64,000 nt of DNA from Paenarthrobacter nitroguajacolicus (GCF_029952445.1 NZ_JAQPPK010000001.1:62001-126000); one strand, 5' to 3'; positions 24,864 to 36,642 are shown, numbered from the stretch's first letter. Numbers and translations are program-made. The notes: generated from the letters alone by a model not told the origin.

Positions 24864-25746
24864 CCTGCACCGTCACAAGATCCTTCAGTGACTCCATAAG
24901 CTTGGGACCGATACCGTCCACGGCATCGAGTTCGTCCACTGACGTGAATGCTCCGTGCTCCTTGCGCCAATCCAGTATCCGTTGTGCGGTGACCGGTCCG
25001 ATCCGGGGCAAAGTTCCAAGTTCCTCCAAAGACGCTGTGTTGATGTTGACCTTGGCTCCGGCCGCCGCCGGTCCTGACGTTCCGCCAGTGCTCGCGGAAC
25101 CAGCCCCCGCACCGGCTGTAGACGGCTCCGCGGGAAGGGGTGCTTCTCCTGCAACGGGGATGTAGAGCTTGGTTCCGTCGGTGAGAACCTCGGCCAGATT
25201 GAGGGAGGTGAGGTCGGCACCGGGCGCTACACCGCCTACGGCATCGATGGCTTGGAAGACGCGGCTCCCCTGAGGCAGCGAGACCACGCCGGGTTTGTTT
25301 ACTGCTCCAGCCACGTGGACGACGACCACCCCTGGACCCCCTTCTGCCAGCGGAGCCGAGGAACTTGGAGGCTGCCCAGCGTCAGGACCGGTGGAATCAG
25401 AGCCATCTGCACTGCCCGACTCGGCGGAAGCGTTCAATGGCTCTGACGTTGGCTGGCCGTCCGAGAGTTGCCAGAAATACCAGGCAATGAGCACCGCTCC
25501 CATCACTGCAAGAAGGGCCGCAACCCGCCATGATGTCCGCCACCGTAGTCTGGCGCCGGACGGGCTTGAAGTTGTCTGCCCTGCGAAGAACGATTCCAGC
25601 TCCTCTCCCGCTTCGCCCGGATCTTCAGCATCAGATAACTCAAGCAAAGGCTGACGGGCGTGGTCAGGGATCATGCGGGAGGCAAATCGCTCCCGCGCGG
25701 CCCGCGCTGCGGCATCTGGGGATACGTCCCGGTTCCGGCGTGGCAT
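24856..25746 (-). CDS. comEA: Competence DNA-receptor protein ComEA
   Basis: A 296-residue protein. A cytoplasmic N-terminus is followed by one membrane helix (VAALLAVMGAVLIAWYFW, about residues 75-92) and an outer part with an SLBB-type domain (VVVHVAGAVNKPGVVSL). The C-terminus has the double helix-hairpin-helix DNA-binding region (VNINTASLEELGTLPRIGPVTA and ELDAVDGIGPKLMESL). ComEA binds incoming DNA and hands it to ComEC. The actinobacterial form is longer than that of Bacillus (~205). It heads the comE operon; its partner is interrupted here. Confidence 0.92.
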   Translation of the reverse strand: MPRRNRDVSPDAAARAARERFASRMIPDHARQPLLELSDAEDPGEAGEELESFFAGQTTSSPSGARLRWRTSWRVAALLAVMGAVLIAWYFWQLSDGQPTSEPLNASAESGSADGSDSTGPDAGQPPSSSAPLAEGGPGVVVVHVAGAVNKPGVVSLPQGSRVFQAIDAVGGVAPGADLTSLNLAEVLTDGTKLYIPVAGEAPLPAEPSTAGAGAGSASTGGTSGPAAAGAKVNINTASLEELGTLPRIGPVTAQRILDWRKEHGAFTSVDELDAVDGIGPKLMESLKDLVTVQGG

Positions 25747-25853
25747 GAATTGAGCCTAGGGCCGCCGCCCCATCACCGGAGCGGGCATTCACTGCTATGT
25801 GGATAACCCTGATGACTAGGACGATTTGCCACGAGCCTGCCTTGGTACGGGTG

Positions 25854-26693
25854 CTATGTGGAAATCAGAAGCGCCGTTCGACCCAGGTCTTGGTCAGGCT
25901 CGTTGACACCGGAGAGCAACTTCAAAACGTGGCTTCCTACTTCGCTCGGCTTGCTTTGCTGAGCCAGGATGAGATCTTTGGCAGCAAGCCTCGTTGAATA
26001 GTTAGCCTGTTCTGCAAATAGGCGGCGCGTCAGCGCGCCGACAGGTGTACCGGCAAAAACTGCCCGGAGCGTTTCCTCATCCAAGCCCAACGAAAGTCCC
26101 ACGGCAATGCCCTCCCCGACCGCGATGATGCCAGGAATGACCGCAGACATGACCGCAATTTTTGCTGCTGAGCCGCTGCCTGGTCCGCCAATTCGAGTTG
26201 GATTTCCCAGACGCATCAGCACTTCCAGAACTTCCTCGAAGATTCCGTCATCGGCTCCGACCAATAGGCCCAGCGTCCCGGCGCGTGCAGCATCGGCGCT
26301 TCCCATGACGGGTGAGTCAATGACCGAGACGCCCTCTGGTACAAGGTGGTGCAAGTTCAGACTGGTTTCAGGATGCACAGTGGACAGGTCGACGACGACC
26401 GTGCCTGGCACAAGATCGCCCGCAACCCGCCGAACTACCTCCAGGACTGCAGCGTCATCGGCCAACATCAACAGGACAATCTCCGCCTGCCTCACGGCTT
26501 CGACGGGCGTCGAGGCCACGGTCACTCCCGACTCTGCTATTTTTGCGGCCCTCTGCTCTGAGCGGTTCCATACTGTGAGTATTCCGCCGGATGCAGCAAG
26601 TCGTTGTGCCATTGCGTAACCCATGACACCCAACCCGAGCAGGGCGATCCTGGGCGAAGCATTACGGACATTCGTATTGGTAGTTTCAGTCAT
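25854..26693 (-). CDS. NAD(P)-binding dehydrogenase (3-hydroxyisobutyrate dehydrogenase type)
   Basis: A 279-residue beta-hydroxyacid dehydrogenase. The N-terminal Rossmann fold has GLGVMGYAMAQRL, a GxGxMG nucleotide motif, and the family signature continues in VIDSPVMGS and GPGSGSAAKI (the catalytic Lys region). The substrate is not predictable. ATG at 26693 is chosen because the MerR-type operator upstream would place transcription start there. Regulated by the adjacent merR gene. It lies between comEA and degV, a position that usually holds no such gene. Confidence 0.75.
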   Translation of the reverse strand: MTETTNTNVRNASPRIALLGLGVMGYAMAQRLAASGGILTVWNRSEQRAAKIAESGVTVASTPVEAVRQAEIVLLMLADDAAVLEVVRRVAGDLVPGTVVVDLSTVHPETSLNLHHLVPEGVSVIDSPVMGSADAARAGTLGLLVGADDGIFEEVLEVLMRLGNPTRIGGPGSGSAAKIAVMSAVIPGIIAVGEGIAVGLSLGLDEETLRAVFAGTPVGALTRRLFAEQANYSTRLAAKDLILAQQSKPSEVGSHVLKLLSGVNEPDQDLGRTALLIST

Positions 26694-26708
26694 GCAGTAA
26701 GCCAACTA

Positions 26709-26727
26709 CCTAGAGCGCACTCTAAGG
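26709..26727 (-). promoter_or_regulatory. MerR-type operator/promoter
   Basis: An imperfect palindrome CCTTAGAGTGCGCTCTAGG on the minus strand. TTGCCT at 26725-26730 acts as -35, and a 19-base spacer leads to TTGGCT at 26700-26705. The 19-base spacing with a dyad in it is the classic MerR-family activator promoter. Expected transcription start coincides with the dehydrogenase ATG, so the message is probably leaderless. Confidence 0.65.
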
Positions 26728-26763
26728 CAAGCTGCCAGCAGACTCCGGAGAAGGGCCCGGGGC

Positions 26764-27147
26764 TCAGCCCTGGTAGCCAGGCACAGCGGCGGTCGATTCG
26801 TCGTACAGCGAAATCTTCGCATCTACCGCACCAAGATGTTGCCGTATAACTTCCAGCTGCTTTTCGATTCGCTGCCTGTGCGCTTTCAGTAGCTCCACGC
26901 GTTGTCGCTCATTGCCATCACCAGCTTGGACAAGCACGATGTAATGTCGCAGGTCCCTAATGGGCATACCGGTTTCCCTCAGACGCCTCAGCATGCGAAT
27001 CCAGCGAATATCGTGGTCTGAGTACTTTCGTCGCCCGACCGAATCGCGTTGAACAGCGGACACCAGAAGCCCGTCTTTCTCGTAGTACCTCAGCGTGTGC
27101 TCCGTCAGTCCAGTGAGCTCTGCAGCACGTGAAATTGAAAATCCCAT
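26764..27147 (-). CDS. MerR-family transcriptional regulator
   Basis: A 127-residue protein with the N-terminal winged-helix signature (ISRAAELTGLTEHTLRYYEKDGLL) and a C-terminal dimerising helix (residues ~80-115). Small members without extra cysteines often respond to aldehydes or other small molecules. It lies immediately upstream of, and in line with, the dehydrogenase, whose promoter contains a MerR-type dyad, so it probably regulates that gene. Confidence 0.85.
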   Translation of the reverse strand: MGFSISRAAELTGLTEHTLRYYEKDGLLVSAVQRDSVGRRKYSDHDIRWIRMLRRLRETGMPIRDLRHYIVLVQAGDGNERQRVELLKAHRQRIEKQLEVIRQHLGAVDAKISLYDESTAAVPGYQG

Positions 27148-27241
27148 GGCACCTCGTCACCTCTCCAGCCTTGCTGCTGCAATGCCTTGTTGACCCAATG
27201 GTGAAATATCCGTGGATACGGCGTCGATGAAGCGCTCTACG

Positions 27242-28132
27242 TCAGCGGTTCTCAGTCAACAACTTCTCGGCCGCGTCTACGTACTTAATACTCTGTTGAC
27301 GAACCTCAGTAAGTGCTGCTTGGTTTGCCTTGATCAGCGGAACTTGAAAACTCGCCTGAATGTCACCGAGTCTTTGGGTAAGGTGCACTTCCTGATTGCA
27401 TTGCGCTTCCACTGTGGCAATCGAAATTTCTTCCGCCATGCCTGAATCCACCTGATTTCCCGGGGCACGCCCATGCTGAAGGTCAAATCCCTGCTGGCTG
27501 GACCACGTCGCGAACCCGGGCATAGGGGTCAGACCTGCGGCCGTGATGCACGCACGCCAGTCTTCGCTGCCCTGCTTCCAGGTGTCTGTCTGCGAGGCTA
27601 ATGTGAGGCTTCTTTGCGCAAGCCTGAACGCGACTCCACCATTGAACAACTCATCAGAAGGGGTTATTTGGTCCAGCTTGCTCTTCTCCTGGTCCAAGCA
27701 TGCATATCTGGCGTCCCCCCAAGGCCCTGACTCCTGTTCAGCGCCGGACGTTCCAGAATTTTCGTTCACCAAGTGGAAGCCGAGACGCTTCACCCGTTCA
27801 ACATTCCACACACCATAGTTCCGATTTTCAAACTGCGGATAGGCGAGGTTGGGGTCATCAATAAAGCCAAACTGCTTCATGCAGTTGGTCATGATGACTT
27901 CGCGGGCCAGTAGAATACGAGCTCTTTCCTGCGGCGAAATTCTGTAGGCATCCAAGGGAAAACTGATCAAAGATTTCTCGTAGTCAAGTTGGACCTTAGC
28001 TGAAGGATCCGGGGCTACGGCATCAGTCTCAGTCGAGCTGCACGAAGCCAGAAGCAGAGCCAGACACCCCACGAGAATGACGGAATACAAATCCACGCGA
28101 GTGCCACGTCGTTGTGGCAAGTTTGAAAACAT
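27242..28132 (-). CDS. Putative lipoprotein
   Basis: A 296-residue protein with a signal peptide ending LALLLASC, a good lipobox with Cys near residue 31. The mature part is acidic with Cys-containing segments (MTNCMKQFGF, RYACLDQEK, WRACITAAGL, AQCNQEVHL), seen in a family of actinobacterial surface lipoproteins of unknown role. The ATG at 28132 is preferred to upstream ones, which lack a plausible signal spacing. Base composition is clearly more AT-rich than its neighbours, suggesting acquisition by transfer. Confidence 0.65.
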   Translation of the reverse strand: MFSNLPQRRGTRVDLYSVILVGCLALLLASCSSTETDAVAPDPSAKVQLDYEKSLISFPLDAYRISPQERARILLAREVIMTNCMKQFGFIDDPNLAYPQFENRNYGVWNVERVKRLGFHLVNENSGTSGAEQESGPWGDARYACLDQEKSKLDQITPSDELFNGGVAFRLAQRSLTLASQTDTWKQGSEDWRACITAAGLTPMPGFATWSSQQGFDLQHGRAPGNQVDSGMAEEISIATVEAQCNQEVHLTQRLGDIQASFQVPLIKANQAALTEVRQQSIKYVDAAEKLLTENR

Positions 28133-28343
28133 ATCAACTTCTAACATTCGAAGGAATTCAGCGCTCTTGAATTCCTTCAACATAGCTATGCATCATCGCA
28201 TCAGTCAACACATTCATTGGATTAGCATTGACATTATCAACCAAGAAAAGAAATCTTATTTCACAATTCATGATGCAAGATTTGCCAAAAGTTATAAACT
28301 CGTTACGCTCACCTCCAGCAAGGACTCCGCCGTCGCCGATATT

Positions 28344-29327
28344 TCAACCCACCGGGGTGCTGCTCTCCCCCACGATGACAGCAAGAACGCCGAGCCCGGC
28401 ATGCGCGGCCAAGACAGCCGGCAAAGCACTGATTTGGGGAGCCGGGCAGTCCGGACATGTCTCATTCAGGCGGGCTGCCAGCGCCTCAGCCTCGATCTGG
28501 TTCCCGAAATGGTGCACAGCCAAACGTTGCTGCCCAGCTGGGCGGGACGCCACATCGGCAGCAACGATCTCCTCAAGACGGGCTATGGCGCGCACGGCGG
28601 AACGGACCTTTTCAAGCGGCACTATCTTGCCGCCGTCGACCGCCAGAATTGGTTTGATGGCCAGAACCGTACCCAGAAGCGACGCTGCCGCTCCGATCCG
28701 TCCGCCGCGCCTCAACTGCTCCAGGCTGGGTACGTAGAAGTACACCTTGGTGCGTTCCATACGCTGTTCCGCGAAGCCACGGACTTCCGCGGCGCCTTGC
28801 CCGTCAGCGGCTGCGACCACGGCGCTTTGCACGCCCATCCCCTGTGCCATGCCGACCGTTCGGGAGTCCACGATTTCCACGGGAATCGACACGCGCGCGG
28901 CAGCGAGCCTGGCGGCGTCGGCGGTTCCGGAGAGTTCGGACGAAATGTGGATGGAGACCACGGCCTCGAACCCGCGACGTTGGGCGGCCAGGTATGCCTG
29001 CTCAAACTGTCCGGGCGAAGGCCGGGAAGTCCGTACGGAGGCACCCGAGGCAAGTGCCAGCGACAACGTTTGGGTGATGTCGTCTTCACCCTCGCCATAA
29101 ATTTCGTTCCCCACCATCACTGGCATGGGCACAACCGCCAGGCGCCCATCGGCGGTAAAGGCCGACACCCAGTCGGCAGGGAGAGCGGCAGCGGAGTCGG
29201 TAACTACAGCAGTTCTTACGACGGCGGCGAGCGGCTCTTCAGCGGCAGGAACCGGCGTTGCTGGTTGCCGAAGGCGCGCGACCCGTTCCTTTAGCCATAT
29301 CCAGGCGGGTGGTTCTCGCTCAGGCAC
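28344..29327 (-). CDS. DegV-family fatty-acid-binding protein
   Basis: A 327-residue protein. After a short N-terminal extension it shows the DegV pattern: AVVTDSAAALPADW near the start, SLALASGASVRTSRPSPGQF, VSIHISSELSGT, and the later GGRIGAAASLLGTVLAIKPIL. The family binds fatty acids and supplies fatty-acid kinases. GTG start at 29327 has GGAGG 4 bases upstream and is preferred to earlier in-frame ones. Located just downstream of leuS on the same strand. Confidence 0.85.
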   Translation of the reverse strand: MPEREPPAWIWLKERVARLRQPATPVPAAEEPLAAVVRTAVVTDSAAALPADWVSAFTADGRLAVVPMPVMVGNEIYGEGEDDITQTLSLALASGASVRTSRPSPGQFEQAYLAAQRRGFEAVVSIHISSELSGTADAARLAAARVSIPVEIVDSRTVGMAQGMGVQSAVVAAADGQGAAEVRGFAEQRMERTKVYFYVPSLEQLRRGGRIGAAASLLGTVLAIKPILAVDGGKIVPLEKVRSAVRAIARLEEIVAADVASRPAGQQRLAVHHFGNQIEAEALAARLNETCPDCPAPQISALPAVLAAHAGLGVLAVIVGESSTPVG

Positions 29328-29386
29328 GCAACCTCCAAAGATGATGGCCGGCCGCCGGCGAAGGGCCGGCGGCCGCACAATCCCTG

Positions 29387-31915
<2,529 letters not shown>

Positions 31916-31980
31916 TGCTGCCCTCTTCTGTTCTTCGATGGCGGTATTGCCTCCTGCTGCGGTCCCGGGAAAGCCCCGGA

Positions 31981-32010
31981 CACACAAAAGCCCCTCAACA
32001 ATGGAGGGGC
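31981..32010 (-). terminator. Attenuator terminator ahead of leuS
   Basis: A GC-rich stem with arms GCCCCTC and GAGGGGC around a 7-base loop, followed on the minus strand by TTTTGTGTG. It lies between the leader peptide and leuS. Confidence 0.8.
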
Positions 32011-32037
32011 GGCCGCACGGCTAATAAAGCCGGGCGG

Positions 32038-32064
32038 CTAGCTAAGCAGAAGGATCGCACGCAT
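32038..32064 (-). CDS. leuS leader peptide MRAILLLS
   Basis: Eight codons and a TAG stop. Residues 5-7 are Leu-Leu-Leu directly before Ser-stop. The ATG lies 7 bases after a -10-like element, so the message is probably leaderless with no ribosome site. Too short for standard gene finding. It likely senses leucyl-tRNA through ribosome stalling. Confidence 0.7.
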   Translation of the reverse strand: MRAILLLS

Positions 32065-32139
32065 AGATCTACAATAGCGCACGATCCAACAGCCCAGTCG
32101 CATCGAGCGGCTTAGGGAAGGCCAGCTCACTGACGCCGT

Positions 32140-32203
32140 GCCGTTATGGGGGCCCGGGAGCGGCTTCGGGCGTCCGCGAAGCGGGCGGGGCCCCCATAAC
32201 GGC
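32140..32203. repeat. Long extragenic palindrome between leuS leader and glpK
   Basis: A perfect 16-bp inverted repeat (GCCGTTATGGGGGCCC at 32140-32155 and its complement at 32188-32203) encloses 32 bases that are themselves GC-rich. It lies downstream of glpK and could end glpK transcription. Its size suggests a dispersed extragenic palindrome rather than an ordinary terminator, since no T run is seen. Confidence 0.7.
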
Positions 32204-32224
32204 TAAGGCGTCGGGTCGCCGACC

Positions 32225-33739
32225 TTACTTAACGTCCTCGTCGACCCAGTCCATGGACTTGGTTACTGCCTTCTTCCACAGACGCAGCTGGCGCTCTTGC
32301 TCTTCGGCCGGAAGCTGCGGCTCCCAGCGCTTGTCCTCGTTCCAGTTGGCACTAAGCTCGCCCAGGTCCTTCCAGAATCCCACAGCCAGGCCTGCCGCGT
32401 AGGCAGCACCCAAGGCAGTGGTTTCGACGACCTTCGGACGCACCACCGGCACACCGAGAATGTCGGCCTGGAACTGCATGAGTGCCTCATTGGCGACCAT
32501 GCCGCCGTCGACCTTCAACTCGGTGAGCGGTACCCCCGAGTCGGCGTTGACGGCGTCGAGCACCTCGCGGGTCTGGAAGGCGGTAGCTTCCAGGGCGGCA
32601 CGGGCGATGTGGCCCTTGTTGGCGAACCGCGTGAGGCCGACGATCGCACCGCGGGCGTCCGACCGCCAGTACGGGGCGAAAAGGCCGGAGAATGCGGGAA
32701 CGATGTATACGCCACCGTTATCTTCCACTGCGGCAGCGAGCTCCTCGACCTCAGGCGCTGAGCTGATCATGCCCAGGTTGTCGCGGAGCCACTGGATCAG
32801 GGAACCGGTGACGGCGATGGAGCCTTCAAGGGCGTAGTGCGGCTTGCCATCGCCCAGCTTGTAGCCGAGCGTGGTGAGGAGGCCGTTCTTGGAGTGGACG
32901 ATTTCCTCGCCGGTGTTGAAGATCAGGAAGCAACCGGTGCCGTAGGTGTTCTTCGCTTCGCCGGGCTGGAAGGCGGCCTGGCCGAAGGTCGCGGCTTGCT
33001 GGTCGCCCAGGATGCCGGCCACCGGAGTCTCGCGCAGCAGCTGCGAGGTGTGGACCTGGCCGTAGACCTCGGAGGAGGACTTGATGGAGGGCATCATGGA
33101 CGCGGGAACACCGAAGACGTCCAGGATTTCCTGGTCCCACTGCAGGGTTTCGAGGTCCATGAACAGGGTCCGCGAAGCGTTGGTGACATCGGTGACGTGA
33201 ACGCCGCCGTCGACGCCGCCAGTCAGGTTCCAGAGGACCCATGCGTCGGTGTTGCCGAAGAGAAGGTCGCCCGCTTCGGCTTTTTCGCGCGCACCCTCAA
33301 CGTTGTCCAGGATCCACTTGATCTTGGTTCCGGAGAAGTAGGTGGCCAAGGGAAGGCCCACCTTCTGCTTGAAGCGCTCAAGGCCTCCATCCTGCGCCAA
33401 CTGGTCGACGATCGGCTGGGTGCGGGTGTCCTGCCACACAATGGCGTTGTAGACAGCCTCGCCGGTGTTCTTATCCCACACAACGGCCGTTTCGCGTTGG
33501 TTGGTAATGCCGACGGCGGCAATATCGTGCCGCGTCAGGTTCGCCTTTGACAGTGCAGAGGCAATGACTTCCCGGGTGTTGTTCCAGATCTCAGCGGGGT
33601 TGTGCTCAACCCAGCCGGCCTGGGGGAAGATCTGCTCGTGTTCCATCTGGCCGGTAGAGACGATGTTGCCCGAGTGGTCAAAGACGATGGCGCGTGAGCT
33701 GGTGGTGCCCTGGTCAATGGCGATGACGTATTGGTTCAT
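32225..33739 (-). CDS. glpK: Glycerol kinase
   Basis: A 504-residue FGGY-family kinase converting glycerol to glycerol 3-phosphate. The N-terminus reads [15 protein letters not shown] (phosphate-binding), with the later [15 protein letters not shown] and [16 protein letters not shown] motifs. The length is normal. AAGGACG precedes the ATG. It lies 74 bases downstream of glpF in the same direction, so glpF-glpK form an operon. Confidence 0.95.
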   Translation of the reverse strand: MNQYVIAIDQGTTSSRAIVFDHSGNIVSTGQMEHEQIFPQAGWVEHNPAEIWNNTREVIASALSKANLTRHDIAAVGITNQRETAVVWDKNTGEAVYNAIVWQDTRTQPIVDQLAQDGGLERFKQKVGLPLATYFSGTKIKWILDNVEGAREKAEAGDLLFGNTDAWVLWNLTGGVDGGVHVTDVTNASRTLFMDLETLQWDQEILDVFGVPASMMPSIKSSSEVYGQVHTSQLLRETPVAGILGDQQAATFGQAAFQPGEAKNTYGTGCFLIFNTGEEIVHSKNGLLTTLGYKLGDGKPHYALEGSIAVTGSLIQWLRDNLGMISSAPEVEELAAAVEDNGGVYIVPAFSGLFAPYWRSDARGAIVGLTRFANKGHIARAALEATAFQTREVLDAVNADSGVPLTELKVDGGMVANEALMQFQADILGVPVVRPKVVETTALGAAYAAGLAVGFWKDLGELSANWNEDKRWEPQLPAEEQERQLRLWKKAVTKSMDWVDEDVK

Positions 33740-33813
33740 GGTGACGTCCTTGTCTGCTGTTGTTGGTTATTCAGGTGATGGTCTGCAGTGCGGATGAGGG
33801 AGGTTTTGCAGGC

Positions 33814-34566
33814 TCAGCCGGCCAGCGCGGGCATGATGCCGGGCACCAGGAGGCCCACGAGTCCGGCGAGGGTACCGCCGACCAACGGACCCACAACGGG
33901 GATCCAGGAGTAGGCCCAGTCGCTGGAACCCTTGCCCTTGATGGGCAGGACGGCGTGTGCAATGCGGGGCCCGAGGTCACGAGCCGGGTTGATGGCGTAA
34001 CCGGTGGGGCCACCGAGGGATACACCGATACCGACAACCAGCAAGGCAACTGCCAGCGGCCCGAGGCCCGAAGGGGTGCCGCCAAAGGTCAGGATGACGA
34101 AGACCAGGACAAACGTGCCGATGATTTCAGTGATGAGGTTCCACGGGGTCGAACGGATGGCCGGTCCGGTGGAGAATGTACCCAGCTTGTTTGCTGCCAG
34201 GGGCTCGTCATCGAAGTGCTGCTTGTAGGCGAGCCAGCAAACCACTGCGCCAAGGAAGGCACCCAGCAGTTCGCCGCCGAAGTACGTCAGGGTTGAGCCG
34301 AAAGTAACGGCAACGTCAGGCGCATACTCGCCCTTTCCGTTGACCAACAGGCCCAAAGTGACCGCCGGGTTCAGGTGCGCACCGGACTTTGCGGCCACGA
34401 AAACGCCCGCGAAGACCGCAATACCCCAGCCCCACGTCACCATAAGGAAACCAGCGTTGTTGCCCTTGGTGCCTTTGAGCGCAACGTTGGCCACGACGCC
34501 GCAACCCAGCAGGGTCAGCATCATGGTTCCGAATACTTCGGAAAGGAAAACAATTCCAAGAGACAT
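33814..34566 (-). CDS. glpF: Glycerol uptake facilitator (aquaglyceroporin)
   Basis: A 250-residue MIP-family channel with six membrane helices and both selectivity-pore motifs: HLNPAVTLG in the first half and YAINPARDLGPR in the second. The Asp after the second NPA is typical of glycerol-permeable members. GAGGAG precedes the ATG. Paired with glpK for uptake coupled to phosphorylation. Confidence 0.95.
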   Translation of the reverse strand: MSLGIVFLSEVFGTMMLTLLGCGVVANVALKGTKGNNAGFLMVTWGWGIAVFAGVFVAAKSGAHLNPAVTLGLLVNGKGEYAPDVAVTFGSTLTYFGGELLGAFLGAVVCWLAYKQHFDDEPLAANKLGTFSTGPAIRSTPWNLITEIIGTFVLVFVILTFGGTPSGLGPLAVALLVVGIGVSLGGPTGYAINPARDLGPRIAHAVLPIKGKGSSDWAYSWIPVVGPLVGGTLAGLVGLLVPGIMPALAG

Positions 34567-34619
34567 CTTTGACTCCTCTATTTTCTGTTGTCAGCCCCCT
34601 CGCGGGTGAAGAGGCTGTT

Positions 34620-34650
34620 GGGACGGTTCCGTTGTCTCCGGAACCGTCCC
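34620..34650. terminator. Hairpin between glpD and glpF
   Basis: An 11-bp perfect stem (GGGACGGTTCC arm) with a 9-base loop lies between the glpD stop and the glpF start. No clear T run follows on the minus strand, so it may stabilise the glpD message end rather than act as a strong terminator. Confidence 0.55.
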
Positions 34651-34735
34651 GGTGTGGTGGTCCCCTGTCGGGCCCACCTACCCCATTGCGCCCCTGCCGC
34701 ACGCAGGGACGGTCAAGCTGTTTCGGCTGACGGCC

Positions 34736-36520
34736 TCAGGCTACGAGGCTGTGCACGTCAACCTTGTGGAACCGTTGCAGGACTTCCTGCGCGTGCCGGA
34801 TTTCCGCTTCGCGGGTTGCGGCGTCCCAACCGAGGGGTTCTGCCAGCGCCGCGGCGATCTCGTTGAGGAGCTCCCCGGTCACCAGGCCCCGGAAGGCCAG
34901 CGATGTCCTGCGGATGAGGACATCGATCAGGTGCCCGATCTGCTCGTGCTCGGCCATGAAAGCCAGTTCCCGGACACTGAGTTCGCGGGTTGAGCGCAAA
35001 GGCTGGTCCTGACCGGCGTTGAGGTACTCGATCACAGCTTCCGCACGCGTTCCGTAGCGGGTCAGCAGGACGGCAACACGGTCAGCGTCCAGGCCCGGGC
35101 CCATGTGCTTTTTGATCCATTCCTGTTCGCCCTGTTCCGAATCCGGGAACCCTGCGCCGCCCCCGATGGCGAGTTTCGCCGTCGAGACCTTGCGCTCCAT
35201 GCCGAGCTCGCGCAGGACGTCATTGGTCATGTGTTCTGCCAGCGCGCGGAAGGTTGTCCACTTGCCGCCTACCAGGCTGAGTACGACGGCGGCCTTGCCG
35301 CCCGGTGTTGGTACGGCATCGTCTCCGGTGCGGACGCTGCGTTCGATGCGGTAGTCACGGGAGACGAAGCCGGGCTGGGTCTCATCGTGCCGGGGCAAAG
35401 GCCGAACACCGGCGAAGCTGTAGACGATCTGGTCACGTTCGACCTTGATGGTGGGGAAGACATGGCCGACGAGATCGAAGAAGTAGTCGATTTCCTCTTC
35501 CGTGCAGACGGCGTCTTCGCCCATGTCGGCGTCGACATCCGTGGTGCCCACCAGTACGCGGTCACCCATCGGATAGATCAGCACGATCCGGCCGTCAGTG
35601 TGCTCGAAGAAGATCTCCCGGCCGTTGCAGGCGGCGAGCAATTCCGGGTGGTCCAGGACGATGTGGGATCCCTTGGTACCACCCATGAACTTGCTGGCGG
35701 CGCCCATGGCCTGGTTGGTCAGATCCACCCAGGCACCTGTGGTGTTGACGATGACATCGGCCTGGAAATCGAATTCCTTGCCGGTCAGTTCGTCCCGGAG
35801 CCGGACGCCGTCTGTCCCCATGGACACGAGTGAGACATAGTTGCTGGCACGGGCGCTTCCTCCAGGAAGTCCACCCCCGAGGCCTGCCTTCTCGCCATCC
35901 TGCAGGACATCCAGGGTAAGGCGCTCCGGGTTGTGGACGGAGGCATCAAAGTAGGTTGCGGCGTACTTGATGCCGGAGTGCAGCTTGGGCAGCTCGGCAA
36001 GTGCTCGGGTCCGGCCACGGAACTGGTGGCGGGGAACGCTGCCACCGTCGCGGGAGAAGAAGTCGTACATGCTCAGGCCCACCTTGATGAGGAACGCGCC
36101 GCGTTCCTTGGGCTTGCCCTGCTTGTGGGTCAGGAAGCGGGTGGGAGCGGAAAGGATTCCGGAGAAAGTGCTGAAGATCGGAATGGTGGTCTGCAGCGGC
36201 TTCACGTAGTGGGGGGCGATCCGGAGGAGCCTGTTGCGCTCAACCACGGACTCCTGGACCAGGCGGAATTCGCCGTTCTCGAGGTAGCGGATGCCGCCGT
36301 GGATCATGTGCGACGAGGCACCACTGGCACCCTGGCAGTAATCGCCGCGCTCCACGAGGGCTACGTCGACGCCCTGCAGGGCCAAATCCCGGAAAGTTCC
36401 GACACCGTTGATGCCACCGCCGATGATGAGTACCTTCGCCGTCGGCCGCTCCTGCAGTGCGACGACGGAGTCGCGCTGCTGTGCGTGCTGTGAGGTACCG
36501 GAAATCCTGTTGTGTCCCAA
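34736..36520 (-). CDS. glpD: Glycerol-3-phosphate dehydrogenase (FAD)
   Basis: A 594-residue aerobic flavoprotein oxidising glycerol 3-phosphate to dihydroxyacetone phosphate at the membrane. It has an FAD-binding GGGINGVGTFRDLA near residue 34, SHMIHGGIRYLE, and the C-terminal DAO domain ending with a helical region. The TTG start follows AAGGGAG. The divergent SorC-type regulator starts 122 bases away. It completes the glycerol pathway encoded by glpF and glpK. Confidence 0.92.
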   Translation of the reverse strand: MGHNRISGTSQHAQQRDSVVALQERPTAKVLIIGGGINGVGTFRDLALQGVDVALVERGDYCQGASGASSHMIHGGIRYLENGEFRLVQESVVERNRLLRIAPHYVKPLQTTIPIFSTFSGILSAPTRFLTHKQGKPKERGAFLIKVGLSMYDFFSRDGGSVPRHQFRGRTRALAELPKLHSGIKYAATYFDASVHNPERLTLDVLQDGEKAGLGGGLPGGSARASNYVSLVSMGTDGVRLRDELTGKEFDFQADVIVNTTGAWVDLTNQAMGAASKFMGGTKGSHIVLDHPELLAACNGREIFFEHTDGRIVLIYPMGDRVLVGTTDVDADMGEDAVCTEEEIDYFFDLVGHVFPTIKVERDQIVYSFAGVRPLPRHDETQPGFVSRDYRIERSVRTGDDAVPTPGGKAAVVLSLVGGKWTTFRALAEHMTNDVLRELGMERKVSTAKLAIGGGAGFPDSEQGEQEWIKKHMGPGLDADRVAVLLTRYGTRAEAVIEYLNAGQDQPLRSTRELSVRELAFMAEHEQIGHLIDVLIRRTSLAFRGLVTGELLNEIAAALAEPLGWDAATREAEIRHAQEVLQRFHKVDVHSLVA

Positions 36521-36615
36521 AACTGCTCCCTTGGGCTTGGTTCGTGCGCCGCGCCACTCGCTGCTGCACCGTTCACCACTAATCTTGCGAAGGTGGAAAA
36601 TGGAGTCAAGCTATT

Positions 36616-36629
36616 TGCACAAACGTGCA
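36616..36629. promoter_or_regulatory. Inverted repeat TGCAC-N4-GTGCA, likely operator
   Basis: A perfect 5-bp dyad (TTGCACAAACGTGCAG) in the glpD/regulator intergenic region, 14 bases before the regulator ATG. SorC-family regulators bind such dyads. It could serve autoregulation and glpD control. Confidence 0.5.
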
Positions 36630-36642
36630 GTAAGGAAATGAG

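Larger units (their letters stand above)
31981..32076 (-). promoter_or_regulatory. Leucine-responsive leader (attenuator) of leuS
   Basis: In minus-strand order: a -10-like TATTGT at 32071-32076 seven bases before a leader ATG at 32064, an 8-codon reading frame MRAILLLS with three consecutive Leu codons (CTT CTG CTT), a hairpin at 32011-32038 (GCCGCCCGGC with GCCGTGCGGC, one mismatch) and a terminator at 31981-32010. This is the layout of classical ribosome-stalling attenuation. The exact alternative pairing was not worked out. The -35 is weak. Confidence 0.75.

Noticed and set aside
31981..32076. T-box riboswitch ahead of leuS
   Set aside because: No T-box core sequence seen and the leader is too short; the Leu-codon peptide and terminator explain the region better.
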